Positions 7,793 through 16,299 are shown, counted from the stretch's first letter. The stretch is DNA of 64,000 bases from Methylocystis parvus OBBP (GCF_027571405.1 NZ_CP092968.1:1922001-1986000), one strand, 5' to 3'. The notes: generated by a model from the letters alone, not told the origin. Program-made: numbers and translations.

Positions 7793-9652
7793 ATGGCGGT
7801 CAAGAGCCTCAAATCTGAACTTCAGATCTCCGCCACGGACAAGACCGCCGACACCTTTTCCCGCATCGCGGGGAAGATGCGCGGCCTGGAAAGCACGGCG
7901 ACGGCGGTCTCGCGGCGCATGGACAGTGTCACGCGGGGGATGAGCGCAGCCTATATTGCGCAAACTACTCGCGCGGCGCAGCACGCCGCCGTCGCGGCGA
8001 GGATGTCTAATATTGCGCCCGTCTTGGCAGGCGCTGGCTTCGGCGCAAAGCTTCGCGCCATCAATGCGCGCCTGGCAGGCATCGGCGACAGGGCATCCGA
8101 CTTCGCGTCTGCAGCTCTTCCGGGAACAGCGGGCATGGCGCTTGGCATGGGCGGCGCGGCTCTCTCCGGATTAGCCGTCGGCGGCGCTGCAACTTACGGA
8201 TTGAAGCAGGCCATGTCTTTCGACAAGGCGATGGCGGACGTGAAGAAGAAGGTGACTCTCGACGCGGGCGCCACCTTCGCCGACGTCGAAGCGATGATCA
8301 ACAAGACCTCGCGGGATATCGGCATATCCCGCGAGGACATGGCGGCGCTGGCGGCGCAAGCGGGCCAGGCCGGAATCGCCTACAAGGATCTCTCCGGCTT
8401 CATGCAGCTCGCCGCGAAGGCGTCGTCCGCCTGGGACGTGCCCGCCAAAGAGGCCGCGCAGACGCTTTCGGAGATCAAAGCGCAAACGGGATGGACGAAC
8501 AAAGAACTTGAGGCCTATGCAGACAAGGTGAACTATCTCGGCGATATTTCGGCGGCCGCGGAGAAGGACATCTCCGCCATGTGGGCGAAGACGAGCGCTG
8601 GCGCCAAAGAGGCGGGCGTCGCCTATGACGACGCCATGGTCGCTTTGACCGCCATGCGCAGCGTCGGAATGCAGGAGGACGTCGCCTCCCGCGCGTTCGG
8701 CCAGCTCTCGTCGCGCCTGCGCACCGCATCGTCTCAAAACAAGGGTTTCAATGCAGCGATAAAGTCGCTCGGGTTCACGCCTGCTGGCATCGAGAAGGCG
8801 ATGCAAAAGGACGCCATGGGCACGATCATGACCGTCATGGACCGTCTCGGAAAAAACAAGGATTCCGTGAAGCTTGCCGTCGGTCTGGGCGGCAAGGAAT
8901 GGTGGGACGAGTTCCTGCGCATCAAAGCGGCGCTGCCGGAAATGCAGCGGCTTCTGACAGCGCTGAAGAGCGGGAAGGCTGGCGGCTCGCTTTCACAGAG
9001 CCTCGCCACAGACCTCGCGACGACGTCGAAGCATCTCGAACGGTTTGGCGCACTCACCTCCGAGATCGGCGACAGGCTCACACGTTGGGCGCTGCCGACG
9101 ATCAATGAGCAGCTCGAGCGGACGTTGAAGGCGTTCGACTCCGCACAGAAAACCGGCTTCCTTGCAGGTCCTGACGGCAAGCCGATTGATCGGCTTGCGG
9201 ACAAGACGCCTGTCCCATTTGGCGCTGATAATCGAGCGCTCTTCCTGAAGGGCCCCCAGCCGTTCTCGACGTCACTTGTGCCGACTCTGCCTACGCTTCC
9301 GACGTGGGTTTCTGCGGCGGAAAGCGCGATTGCGGACAGTCCTGCGAACATCATTGGAAATTGGCAGAAGCTCCAGATGGCGGCTGATCGCTTCGACGCC
9401 GAGAAGAATGCTCCCGTAGCGGCCAGGGCTTATGGAGTGGACAGGGCGAGATCCGGCATTCTCGGCTTTGGCCTGGGCGGGCCACAAAGCCCTATGACGC
9501 CAGTCGCAAAACTCGAAGGCGCGGCCAATATCAGCCTGACCATTCGAGTTGAAGCTGAGCGAGGCTCAATTGTTCGCGACGTGGTGCAGGAAGTGAAAGC
9601 GACTGGCGCGCTGCGCAACGACAACAACAACGGCGTAACAATGCTGCCGTGA
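7793..9652 (+). CDS. Phage tail tape measure protein
   Basis: A 619-aa protein that sets tail length and exits with the DNA. The TP901-type core is clear from about residue 140 (FDKAMADVKKKVTLDAGATF) through GISREDMAALAAQAGQAGI and AMVALTAMRSVGMQEDVASR to a region ending near residue 330. A Gly/Ala-rich hydrophobic segment lies near residues 105-135 (GMALGMGGAALSGLAVGGAA). It starts one base after the chaperone extension stop. The length fits a short-tailed or P2-like module. The open frame is intact. Confidence 0.9.
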   Translation: MAVKSLKSELQISATDKTADTFSRIAGKMRGLESTATAVSRRMDSVTRGMSAAYIAQTTRAAQHAAVAARMSNIAPVLAGAGFGAKLRAINARLAGIGDRASDFASAALPGTAGMALGMGGAALSGLAVGGAATYGLKQAMSFDKAMADVKKKVTLDAGATFADVEAMINKTSRDIGISREDMAALAAQAGQAGIAYKDLSGFMQLAAKASSAWDVPAKEAAQTLSEIKAQTGWTNKELEAYADKVNYLGDISAAAEKDISAMWAKTSAGAKEAGVAYDDAMVALTAMRSVGMQEDVASRAFGQLSSRLRTASSQNKGFNAAIKSLGFTPAGIEKAMQKDAMGTIMTVMDRLGKNKDSVKLAVGLGGKEWWDEFLRIKAALPEMQRLLTALKSGKAGGSLSQSLATDLATTSKHLERFGALTSEIGDRLTRWALPTINEQLERTLKAFDSAQKTGFLAGPDGKPIDRLADKTPVPFGADNRALFLKGPQPFSTSLVPTLPTLPTWVSAAESAIADSPANIIGNWQKLQMAADRFDAEKNAPVAARAYGVDRARSGILGFGLGGPQSPMTPVAKLEGAANISLTIRVEAERGSIVRDVVQEVKATGALRNDNNNGVTMLP

Positions 9653-9661
9653 GTCAAAAAT

Positions 9662-10273
9662 ATGGACAAGAATTACTACGAGCCCTTCGGCGGTGGCGTC
9701 TTCGGGTCGAGCAAAAGGAGCGTCGTCGGCGGTTCGACGAACTTCTCTATGTCGATGAAGTTCGACCGCCGACTCTCGGATCTCTTTGAGCAGGCCGCCG
9801 CCCAGGCGCCATACGCGCTGCGCAAGGCGTTGGACGAGGTCGGCAATAAAACCCGCACCCAAGTCATCAAGGCGACCGCCAAGCAGGCAGGCGTCAAGCA
9901 GGCTAGGGTTAGAAACGTCATCGCGACCAAGCAAGCCATGGGCGCTGGGGCCGGCCAATACGTCATGACCGCGCGGGACGTGACGCTCAGCCTCAAGGAG
10001 TTCTCCCCGCGCCAGACCAAGAGAGGTGTGACGGCCGCGCCCTGGGGCAGGCGTCAGGTCTTCCCGCACACCTTCATCGGTCCCAACGGCCATGTGTTTG
10101 CGCGCCGGCTCGAAGGCAACAAACGCGCCGGCCGCGTCCCGATCTACAAGCTCTACGGGCCAGCAATTCCGAGCGAGATGGTGAAGGACGAGGCGGAGAA
10201 GGCCTTCTACTCCAATGTCGAAAAGCTCTTTCCGGCTGCTATCGAGAAGTGGCTCCTACGGCAGCTCAAATGA
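9662..10273 (+). CDS. Minor tail protein Z-like
   Basis: A 203-aa protein resembling the prophage minor tail protein Z family (lambda gpZ, Pfam Minor_tail_Z). Characteristic features are an early segment on a basic helix (ALRKALDEVGNKTRTQVIKA) and late YGPAIPSEM. Lambda gpZ is needed to make connectable tails. It follows the tape measure after 9 bases. No head, portal, terminase, tube or baseplate genes are in the window, so the tail module is incomplete here. Confidence 0.75.
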   Translation: MDKNYYEPFGGGVFGSSKRSVVGGSTNFSMSMKFDRRLSDLFEQAAAQAPYALRKALDEVGNKTRTQVIKATAKQAGVKQARVRNVIATKQAMGAGAGQYVMTARDVTLSLKEFSPRQTKRGVTAAPWGRRQVFPHTFIGPNGHVFARRLEGNKRAGRVPIYKLYGPAIPSEMVKDEAEKAFYSNVEKLFPAAIEKWLLRQLK

Positions 10274-10329
10274 CCAGCGCCAACCGGCGGTCCAGAACCC
10301 GCCCAGCCACCGGCGTGAACGCGGCGTCA

Positions 10330-10575
10330 TTAGCGGTTCTCCTGAGGCCCGCGCGTGCGGGGAAACGCCTTGAGGATTTCCTGCGAAAGCTCGCTTGCGG
10401 GGCGCGCTTTCTTGAAATCCTCTTTTGTCCATTCCGGGTTTTCGCTAACGGCGGCTGCATGGTCACTGCGCGCCGCCTCGATCGCAAGCGCCCGCACGAA
10501 TTCGATCAAGGCGAGGCGAGCATTTCTTCCCATCCGGTATTCTCTCTGAGCTTTTCGAAAATCAAGCGGCGTCAC
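10330..10575 (-). CDS. Small hypothetical protein downstream of XRE
   Basis: An 81-aa protein beginning MTPLDFRKAQREYRMGRNAR, helical and charged, 20 bases after the XRE stop on the same strand, so probably co-transcribed with it. It converges on the minor tail gene. I recognise no domain. Confidence 0.5.
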   Translation of the reverse strand: MTPLDFRKAQREYRMGRNARLALIEFVRALAIEAARSDHAAAVSENPEWTKEDFKKARPASELSQEILKAFPRTRGPQENR

Positions 10576-10595
10576 AGGTAACGGCCGGGCGCCGC

Positions 10596-10850
10596 TTAAG
10601 CGGTTTGGTTGTCTTGCTGGACTTTTTTCAACCTTACTCCCGGCCCTTCACCGTTTTCATCGATAAAAATCACGCCGGCCGCCTCGAGTGCATCGCGAAG
10701 ATCGTCAAGCGTTCGTGGATACGGCTGGCGCTTTCCGGCCTCAAAATTGGCGATTGTTGCTTTTGCCACTTTGGAAGCTTCGGCCAATTGATCCTGGGAC
10801 CAACCGATCAGTGCGCGGCCTGCCCGCAGTTGCCCAGGCGAAAGCGACAT
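10596..10850 (-). CDS. XRE-family regulator of the second module
   Basis: An 84-aa helix-turn-helix regulator. GQLRAGRALIGWSQDQLAEA followed by VAKATIANFEAGKRQP is a typical XRE DNA-binding domain, and the tail LEAAGVIFIDENGEGPGVRL is that of short XRE proteins. It is divergent from the membrane and exported protein genes at 10981 and 11103, with a nested palindrome between them. It mirrors the XRE gene at 3568, giving the island two separate repressor-like genes. Confidence 0.85.
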   Translation of the reverse strand: MSLSPGQLRAGRALIGWSQDQLAEASKVAKATIANFEAGKRQPYPRTLDDLRDALEAAGVIFIDENGEGPGVRLKKVQQDNQTA

Positions 10851-10865
10851 TATCAGACCAACCTA

Positions 10866-10915
10866 ACATTTCTGATGTTGACTATACGGACGGTATAGCC
10901 TTATATCAGAAATGT
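10866..10915. promoter_or_regulatory. Nested palindromic operator upstream of XRE gene
   Basis: Two inverted repeats share one centre near 10890. The outer arms are ACATTTCTGAT (10866-10876) and ATCAGAAATGT (10905-10915), an 11-bp perfect match. The inner arms are CTATAC (10882-10887) and GTATAG (10893-10898). They lie 15 bases from the XRE start codon and ahead of the divergent gene, the expected place for an autoregulated operator. Confidence 0.7.
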
Positions 10916-10980
10916 AATCGTTTTTCAACGCAGACCAACGCGGAAACCACCGTTTCCGCGAACGGAGGAGGCTTATTAAA

Positions 10981-11103
10981 ATGTTCTCACAAGCACCCGA
11001 TTTCGCCTTTTTTCTCGCGCCTTTCGCGCTCCTGTGGCTCGCCTTCGCCGTGGTCGAGACGCGCGAGGTCCTCGCCGCCATTCGAGCCGGGCGGGGCTGC
11101 TGA
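10981..11103 (+). CDS. Small single-span membrane protein (second copy)
   Basis: A 40-aa protein with one hydrophobic span (FAFFLAPFALLWLAFAV), very similar to the one at 3297-3425. Its stop overlaps the next start as TGATG. Conservation of this tiny protein beside both XRE genes argues that it is real. It is too short for most gene callers. Confidence 0.65.
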   Translation: MFSQAPDFAFFLAPFALLWLAFAVVETREVLAAIRAGRGC

Positions 11104-11831
11104 TGACCTCTCGTCGCAATTTCGTCTCCGCCCTCGCAACGGCGCCGCTCGCCGCGCTTCCGGAAATTCTGCCGGCCGCCACGTTCGGTGAGTCGTCGGA
11201 CGACGTCGCGCCCCTTTGGGAGGAATGGATCGATCTGGATGAACGGATCGCTGAAGCGTGGGATCGATATGCCGGCGCGATCGACCGCTTGCCATTCTGG
11301 GCAAATACCGGCCCAAGATATATAGCGTCAGACGGATCATACGTCGGGGAGAATGTTGGATGGCCACTCGACCTCTCCGTCACGCCGCCCGAATATTCCG
11401 GCGTTTGGCGCCTGGCGCGGCCGTCGAAATATGATTACCGCGCTGAATTCAAACGGATGGCGGGCTTGTTCGGGGAAAGTATAGCCAAAGCAGCATACAT
11501 CCGGAACCTCCGAAACCTGGTGAGACTTCATCAGGCTCAGCGGGAGGAATTTCAAAAGGTTCGCTTGAATGAGCTGGAGGCGGAATGGAACCGACTCGGC
11601 GATCGGCAAAGCGATCTCGCGGACGAGATCCTCGATCATCCTGATATTTCTATCAACGCTGCCGCCGCGAAACTGGTTGTCGGGATTTGGTTTATAGAAC
11701 CCGAGCGCGTCGTGGGGATGCCCCTTGATCGATTCAGACCGGCTCTCGAAGCGCTTTCTCCTCACTTGACCGGCCGGATCGCCGCAGACGTCGTGCGGCT
11801 GATCGCGAGCGACATGCGCAGCTTCGAATGA
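11103..11831 (+). CDS. Putative exported phage/island protein of unknown function
   Basis: A 242-aa protein. The N-terminus [20 protein letters not shown] resembles a Tat-type signal (arginine pair plus hydrophobic Ala-rich stretch). The body is helical with conserved [20 protein letters not shown], shared with the broken paralogue at 1840-2357. The gene is coupled to the small membrane protein. Its final codons lie exactly where the neighbouring transposase homology stops, so its last residues may derive from the insertion joint. Function unknown. Confidence 0.7.
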   Translation: MTSRRNFVSALATAPLAALPEILPAATFGESSDDVAPLWEEWIDLDERIAEAWDRYAGAIDRLPFWANTGPRYIASDGSYVGENVGWPLDLSVTPPEYSGVWRLARPSKYDYRAEFKRMAGLFGESIAKAAYIRNLRNLVRLHQAQREEFQKVRLNELEAEWNRLGDRQSDLADEILDHPDISINAAAAKLVVGIWFIEPERVVGMPLDRFRPALEALSPHLTGRIAADVVRLIASDMRSFE

Positions 11832-12567
11832 ACGCGGACAAAGTTGTAATACATCATGTGGAGCGCGACCGCGTAGGAGTGATTTTCGACCTTCTTCGAA
11901 AAGGCGTTTGTCAGGCGCGTGAAGCGGCGCATGTGCATCCGCATCGTGAGATTGTTCCTCTCGACATAGGACGTGCTGACGTGCGCCGGGTCGGGATTGC
12001 CTTCGATCTTTTCCTTCTTCGCGCCAGTGCATTCCGCCGGGCTGTAGCGGCCCTTGGCGCTTTCGGGCGCCGAGCCGTAAATCTTCACAAGCTGCGCATA
12101 GTCGATATCCGCGCCGAATGCGCCTTCAACCGCCTCAAGATAAGCCTTGTGGCCGTCGCTCGTAAGCTGAACGCGATTGGCGAGACGGGCGCGAAGATCG
12201 TCGATAAACACATGGCGCATTCACCGTCGCGCCCGCCGACGAAGTAGGAAACGATCAGCTTCGTATCGGCCTCAATCGCCGTCCAAGTCCAAGTATCGCC
12301 TGCGTTGGCGGGAGCGGCCTTCGCCGTCGCAACGTTCTTTTGCTTGGCGTAGGTGAACGACCAAATTTCGTCCACCTGAACGCGCTTGGCTTTAACGTTG
12401 CGCACGTTGGCGTCGTGATAGGCCCAGCACGCCTTGCCGGCGGCGACTAGTAGTTTCGTGACCGTGTTCTTGGACACGCCAGTGAGGCGGGTAATGGCAC
12501 GGATCGACTGGCCCTCGCAAAGAAGGTGAAGGATGCGGGCGCGATCTTCGGTCGAAAGCTTGTTCAT
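11832..12567 (-). pseudogene. Broken IS1-like transposase
   Basis: The gene starts at 12567 with MNKLSTEDRARILHLLCEGQ, the start of a common alphaproteobacterial IS1-like transposase. It continues through RVQVDEIWSFTYAKQKN. After GGRDGECAM (near 12212) the homology moves to the -1 frame ([20 protein letters not shown]) and runs through [21 protein letters not shown] one-base loss in a T run is the simplest cause. The C-terminus is missing: homology stops at FVRVH, at the end of the 11103 gene. The element is therefore truncated and frameshifted. IS1 uses programmed -1 shifting, but not at this place. Confidence 0.8.
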
Positions 12568-12645
12568 ATGCGTGCTCAAATGCACGCATATTGACACGCA
12601 TTGGCGATGCGTGCAATGGTCTATGCGTGCAAAATGCACGTATAG
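12566..12645. promoter_or_regulatory. Cluster of three dyads with a TGCGTGC/GCACGCA core
   Basis: Three inverted repeats lie between the transposase start and the P63C gene. They are ATATGCGTGC/GCACGCATAT (12566-12591, perfect 10-bp arms), CACGCAT/ATGCGTG (12595-12613) and CTATGCGTGC/GCACGTATAG (12621-12645, one mismatch). All carry the same half-site. The first overlaps the transposase start codon and the third ends just before the P63C ribosome site. They look like repeated binding sites for one dimeric regulator. Confidence 0.65.
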
Positions 12646-12654
12646 AGGTGGAAA

Positions 12655-13743
12655 ATGACCGAAGCTGACGATGATGATGGCGGTCGCGCGAAGGGTGGAT
12701 TTGCGCGCGCTGCGGCCCTTTCTGCAGAGGAAAGAAGCGAGAGCGCACGGAAGGCCGCTCTGGCAAGATGGCATAAAAATGAAGGAGAAGACGCGGAAGA
12801 CATAATTGAGATTGATGAGGAAGCGCTGGCAACGCTCCAAGAGGACGAACTTGAGGTTGATCCTGCGATGCCCGTCGCGCGCTGGCGCGGAAATCTCAAC
12901 ATCGTCGGGATGGAAGTGCCGTGCTACGTGCTAGACAACGGTGCCAGAGTCATTGGGCGCACGTCGGCAACTGAAGTTCTCACGCGCGTCAAAGGCCTCG
13001 GAGCGCTCGAAAAATTATTGGGGGTAAAATCACTAGAACCATTCATTAACAAGGACTTGGTTCTCGTGCGATTTGTGCCCTTCCGATTGCCAGAGGTTGA
13101 GGGTCTTGGGAAAGCGGTGAAAGGTCTTCCCGCCGACCTCTTTATTGAGATTTGTCAAGGCTTTGTATCGGCACTACAGGCGTCATTCGACCCTAAGTCA
13201 CCATATCCAAAAATGACTGATCGACAACGGCAGATGGCGATTCAGGCGAGCATGTTCCTTTCTGCGTGCGCGAAAGTTGGCCTCGAAGCTCTGATCGACG
13301 AGGCAACTGGATACCAATATGACCGAGCCGAAGACGCATTGCAGGTCAAACTGCGTGCATTCATCGCAGATGAGCTTCGCGGTTGGGAAAAAACGTTCCC
13401 AGATGAGCTTTGGGCTGAGTTTGGGCGTTTGACTGGATGGAAGGGGAACCTACACAGCCGGCCAAAATGGTGGGGGAAGCTTGTGATCGAGATGATTTAC
13501 GATACGCTTGAACCTCCTGTTGCCGAGTATCTCCGCAACAATAAGCCGCCGCCAGGTATTCATTGGCATAGGCAACTTACCGAAAATCTTGGCGTCCGCG
13601 CGCTCGTTTCAAGGTGTTACGAAATTATCGGCATGGCGAAGGAATGCCGTGACATGCGGGAGTTGCGTGACAAAGTCGCGCGGCACTACGGGCGCAGCGT
13701 CGTGCAATTCAGCTTTTCTTTGCCGATGCCTGAGAAGAAGTAG
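12655..13743 (+). CDS. P63C domain-containing protein
   Basis: A 362-aa protein. An Ala/Arg-rich N-terminus with AALSAEERSESARKAALARW is followed by an acidic linker (about residues 40-65). Next comes VPCYVLDNGARVIGRTSATE (about 85-105), the start typical of the P63C family (PF10546), whose C-terminal part includes RGWEKTFPDELWAEFGRLTG. The family occurs in phages and accessory regions and its biochemistry is not established; DNA-related or stress roles have been suggested. Base composition is more AT-rich than the neighbours, a sign of transfer. It is preceded by the dyad cluster and is convergent with a small gene. Confidence 0.8.
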   Translation: MTEADDDDGGRAKGGFARAAALSAEERSESARKAALARWHKNEGEDAEDIIEIDEEALATLQEDELEVDPAMPVARWRGNLNIVGMEVPCYVLDNGARVIGRTSATEVLTRVKGLGALEKLLGVKSLEPFINKDLVLVRFVPFRLPEVEGLGKAVKGLPADLFIEICQGFVSALQASFDPKSPYPKMTDRQRQMAIQASMFLSACAKVGLEALIDEATGYQYDRAEDALQVKLRAFIADELRGWEKTFPDELWAEFGRLTGWKGNLHSRPKWWGKLVIEMIYDTLEPPVAEYLRNNKPPPGIHWHRQLTENLGVRALVSRCYEIIGMAKECRDMRELRDKVARHYGRSVVQFSFSLPMPEKK

Positions 13744-13885
13744 GCCGACGCGGCGAAGTACGCTTGGCAGGTGCGCTCTCTATCGAGCGCGCCTTTTCAC
13801 CTTCCTCCTTCTCACTCGAAGCTATATCGACGATGAGCTTTGCGAGTTTATTCGCGTCGCGGGGGCGTTTCGGCTGTTTCGTCAT
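13709..13885 (-). CDS. Small basic protein, MTK-PKRPRD family
   Basis: A 58-aa frame beginning MTKQPKRPRDANKLAKLIVD, then a Ser/Glu/Ala/Lys-rich histone-like tail. The start RPRDANxLAKxIVDIA is recurrent in small proteins of accessory regions in proteobacteria. It overlaps the 3' end of the P63C gene by 35 bases in convergent orientation. It is short for its family, so it may be truncated. Function unknown. Confidence 0.6.
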   Translation of the reverse strand: MTKQPKRPRDANKLAKLIVDIASSEKEEGEKARSIESAPAKRTSPRRPTSSQASAKKS

Positions 13886-13948
13886 AAGCCTAGTGTGGGG
13901 ATGGCGGATGCGGCGTCAACCCCGTCAAATTTCAAACTGACCCACTAC

Positions 13949-14177
13949 TCGCTGGTCGCTCTCCTGGAAGCGGAAGGAGCCATTCAGTTTCAAATTCAAA
14001 AGCGGCAGAGGATTCATCGCCATGGCGGCCGCGATTTTCGATATTTCGCCGGGCTCCGCCGCGGTGCTGTTTCTGGAAATTATCGCTTCGGAAAAGTTCG
14101 ACGCGAAAACATCGCGAGCGATCGCGTCGGTAGTTGACGACTTTTACCTCCAGCGCAAAAGCAAGCCGGGAAAATGA
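13949..14177 (+). pseudogene. 3' fragment of the 143-aa hypothetical gene
   Basis: The last 75 codons or so of the gene at 925-1356 are present in frame (for example GFIAMAAAIFDISPGSAAVL) and end at 14177. Everything upstream of 13949 is unrelated, so the gene lost its start when the repeat copy was made. It keeps the four-base overlap with the next gene. Confidence 0.8.
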
Positions 14178-14491
14178 CGATGGTCGAACGTCGTTCGATC
14201 GCCTTCCGTCGTATTGCCGAGGCCGCCGCACGGCGATCGGAATCGATCCTCTCGCGATGGCTTCCCGACGGACATCGGGACGCGTTGGAATGGGTGGCGC
14301 GCAACCCTCGCCGCGCCGATCGGCGCCTCGGTAGTTTCAAAGTGAATATGAAAACGGGACGCTGGGGCGACTTCGCCACAGGCGACGCCGGCGGAGATCT
14401 GATCTCGCTCGCCGCCTATATTTTCGATCTCAATCAAGCCGAGGCGGCGCGTCGGATCGCCGAAATGCTGGGGGTAGATCTCTATGAGTGA
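14174..14491 (+). CDS. Small primase-associated phage protein (second copy)
   Basis: Identical in sequence to the 105-aa protein at 611-928. The reading frame is intact and still overlaps both neighbours. Whether it is expressed is doubtful, because its upstream operon is truncated and the downstream primase is broken. Confidence 0.7.
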   Translation: MTMVERRSIAFRRIAEAAARRSESILSRWLPDGHRDALEWVARNPRRADRRLGSFKVNMKTGRWGDFATGDAGGDLISLAAYIFDLNQAEAARRIAEMLGVDLYE

Positions 14492-15932
14492 CCCCTTCGC
14501 CCCGATCGAAGGCGGCAAGGCGAACGGCGCGCCGCCGCCGGCGCCGCAATGGTCGATCGTCACGCCCATCCCGGTCGATGCGCCACAAGCGCCCGCCCGA
14601 CATCCAAAGCTCGGCGAGCCAACCGCGCGGTGGACTTATCGCGGCGCAAGCGGGCAGTTGCTTGGCTTCATCCTTCGATTCGACGGGCGGGATGGGAAAC
14701 AATTTCGTCCCCTCGCACTCTACGCGCCCGCTGGCGGCGGCGCGCCTGTGTGGCGGTGGGAGGCGTGGCCGACGCCGCGGCCGCTTTATGGCCTCGACCG
14801 CCTCGCCGCGCGGCCCTCTGCGCCCGTGCTCATCTGCGAAGGTGAAAAGGCCGCGGACGCCGCCGGCCGTCTGGCGCCGGATTTCGCCTGCATCGCGTCT
14901 CCGAACGGTTCGAAAAGCGCGGCGAAGGCCAATTGGGCGCCGCTGCGCGGGCGTCACGTCGTCATTTGGCGGGACGCGGACGCGCCGGGTCTCGAATATG
15001 CCGAGAAAGTCGCTGGCCTTTGTGAGGAGGCTGGCGCGGCCTCCGTCGCCCTGCTCTCGCCGCCCATCGGTGTTCTGGAAGGATGGGACGCCGCCGACGC
15101 GGAAGGCGACGGGTGGACCGCCGCGCACGCGCAAACGCTAATCGCCAGCGCGAAGCCGATCGCGGCGCTGGTGAGCTCGCCGCAGGAAAAGGCCGCGAAG
15201 CCGAAGAAAGAGCGGCGCACGCCCCAGCGTGACGCGCTGATGGCGCTCACGCGCGATTGCACGCTTTGGCATGGGCCGGATTATGAGCCGTTTATAACGA
15301 TCCCGGTGAATCACCACCGGGAGAACTGCCCGGTTCGATCGCAAGTGTTCCGCCGATGGCTCGCCGTTCGCGCCTATGAGCAATCCGGCTTCGCGCCAGG
15401 CGCGCAGGCCATCGAGGACACCTTGCGCGTGCTCGAGGCGCGCGCCGTGAGCGAGGGCGCTCAACAGGCGCCTTGGCGGCGCGTTGGCGCGCGCGATGGG
15501 AAGCTCTACGTCGATCTCGCCGATGCAGCCTGGCGCGCCGTCGAGATTCATCCTGGCGGATGGCGCGTGATCGAATCGCACGATCTGCCGTTCATACGTT
15601 CGCCGAGGATGCGCGCGCTGTGCGAGCCGACGCGTGGCGGGACGATCGACGAGCTCCGCCCCTTCGCCAATGTTGCGAGCGATGCGGATTTCATTTTGGT
15701 GGTTTCTTGGCTCGTCGCCGCGTTTCGAGAGCGCGGACCCTATCCAATCCTCGTCCTGAACGGCGAGCTTCTGGTCCCGTCGCTGCAATTGCGATCCGAT
15801 CTGGTCGGAGGCCGCGTTACGCTTGAACGCCTTGTCCAGTTGAAAAAATATTGGCGAGTCTCGGTCGCATCGCTTCTCTTCAATGCGGGGCAATCGAAAC
15901 TGATCACCGAAAATCAGTCTTCCTATCTGTAG
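14484..15932 (+). pseudogene. Primase/helicase truncated at Walker A and fused to an ImmA remnant
   Basis: The 482-codon frame is a chimera. Residues 1 to about 428 are the TOPRIM primase (motifs CEGEKAADA and RDADAPG) followed by the helicase lead-in IRSPRMRALCEPTRGGTIDE and PYPILVLNGE. Intact relatives continue NGEQGSGKS (Walker A). Here the sequence switches at about 15767 to ELLVPSLQL and VQLKKYWRVSVASLLFNAGQ, which belongs to an ImmA/IrrE-type protein. The ATPase domain is lost, so helicase activity cannot be present. The first 206 codons are identical to the left copy. Confidence 0.8.
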
Positions 15933-16154
15933 AGGCAGTTGAGTGCACGCGGTTGGCGAAAGACTGAACCAGAGGAAACTCAGTTCCCTCGCGAGGAAAC
16001 TCGTCTGTTTGACCAGATCATCGCGCTGCATAAAGACGGGCTCAGTTACTCCCAGTCGGATTTTGCGCAGATGCTCCGCCTTGATGCTTCCGAGGTAGCA
16101 CATCTCTATGGCGTTGAAGCCAAAGATCGACCGAAGCTGCGCCTCGTTAAATAG
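15768..16154 (+). pseudogene. C-terminal remnant of an ImmA/IrrE-family metallopeptidase
   Basis: The segment LERLVQLKKYWRVSVASLLF then ITENQSSYL, a TAG stop at 15930-15932, and RQLSARGWRKTEPEE in the same frame to 16154 is the typical C-terminus of XRE-ImmA/IrrE proteins, which cleave phage-type repressors. The family has Trp where the TAG is, so a single TGG to TAG change explains the stop. The N-terminal HExxH metalloprotease domain is missing. It is a dead gene fragment. Confidence 0.75.
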
Positions 16155-16299
16155 CAAAAAGGCTTGCCTCTGTCGCGGCAATTGTCAAAATTGCGCAGGT
16201 CGCAATGAGCGTCGGCTTCATGAAACAAACCCTCCTGCCGAATCGGCACCCCAAGACGAAGCCCGACCGTGGCGCCTTCATTCCACGTGCTCGAGCTGA

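Larger units (their letters stand above)
13949..15101. repeat. Right arm of the long perfect inverted repeat
   Basis: Exact reverse complement of 1-1153. The joint at 13949 cuts into the copy of the 143-aa gene (925-1356), removing its first two thirds. The right end as seen here is set by the window start, so the true length may be greater. Confidence 0.95.

Noticed and set aside
12085-12840. Transposase start at 12840
   Set aside because: Residues before MNKLSTEDR overlap the P63C gene and the dyad array and do not belong to the family; the start at 12567 fits.
1-15101. Interpretation of the inverted repeats as IS or transposon ends
   Set aside because: The repeats contain parts of phage replication genes, not terminal repeats or a transposase, and their ends cut genes.
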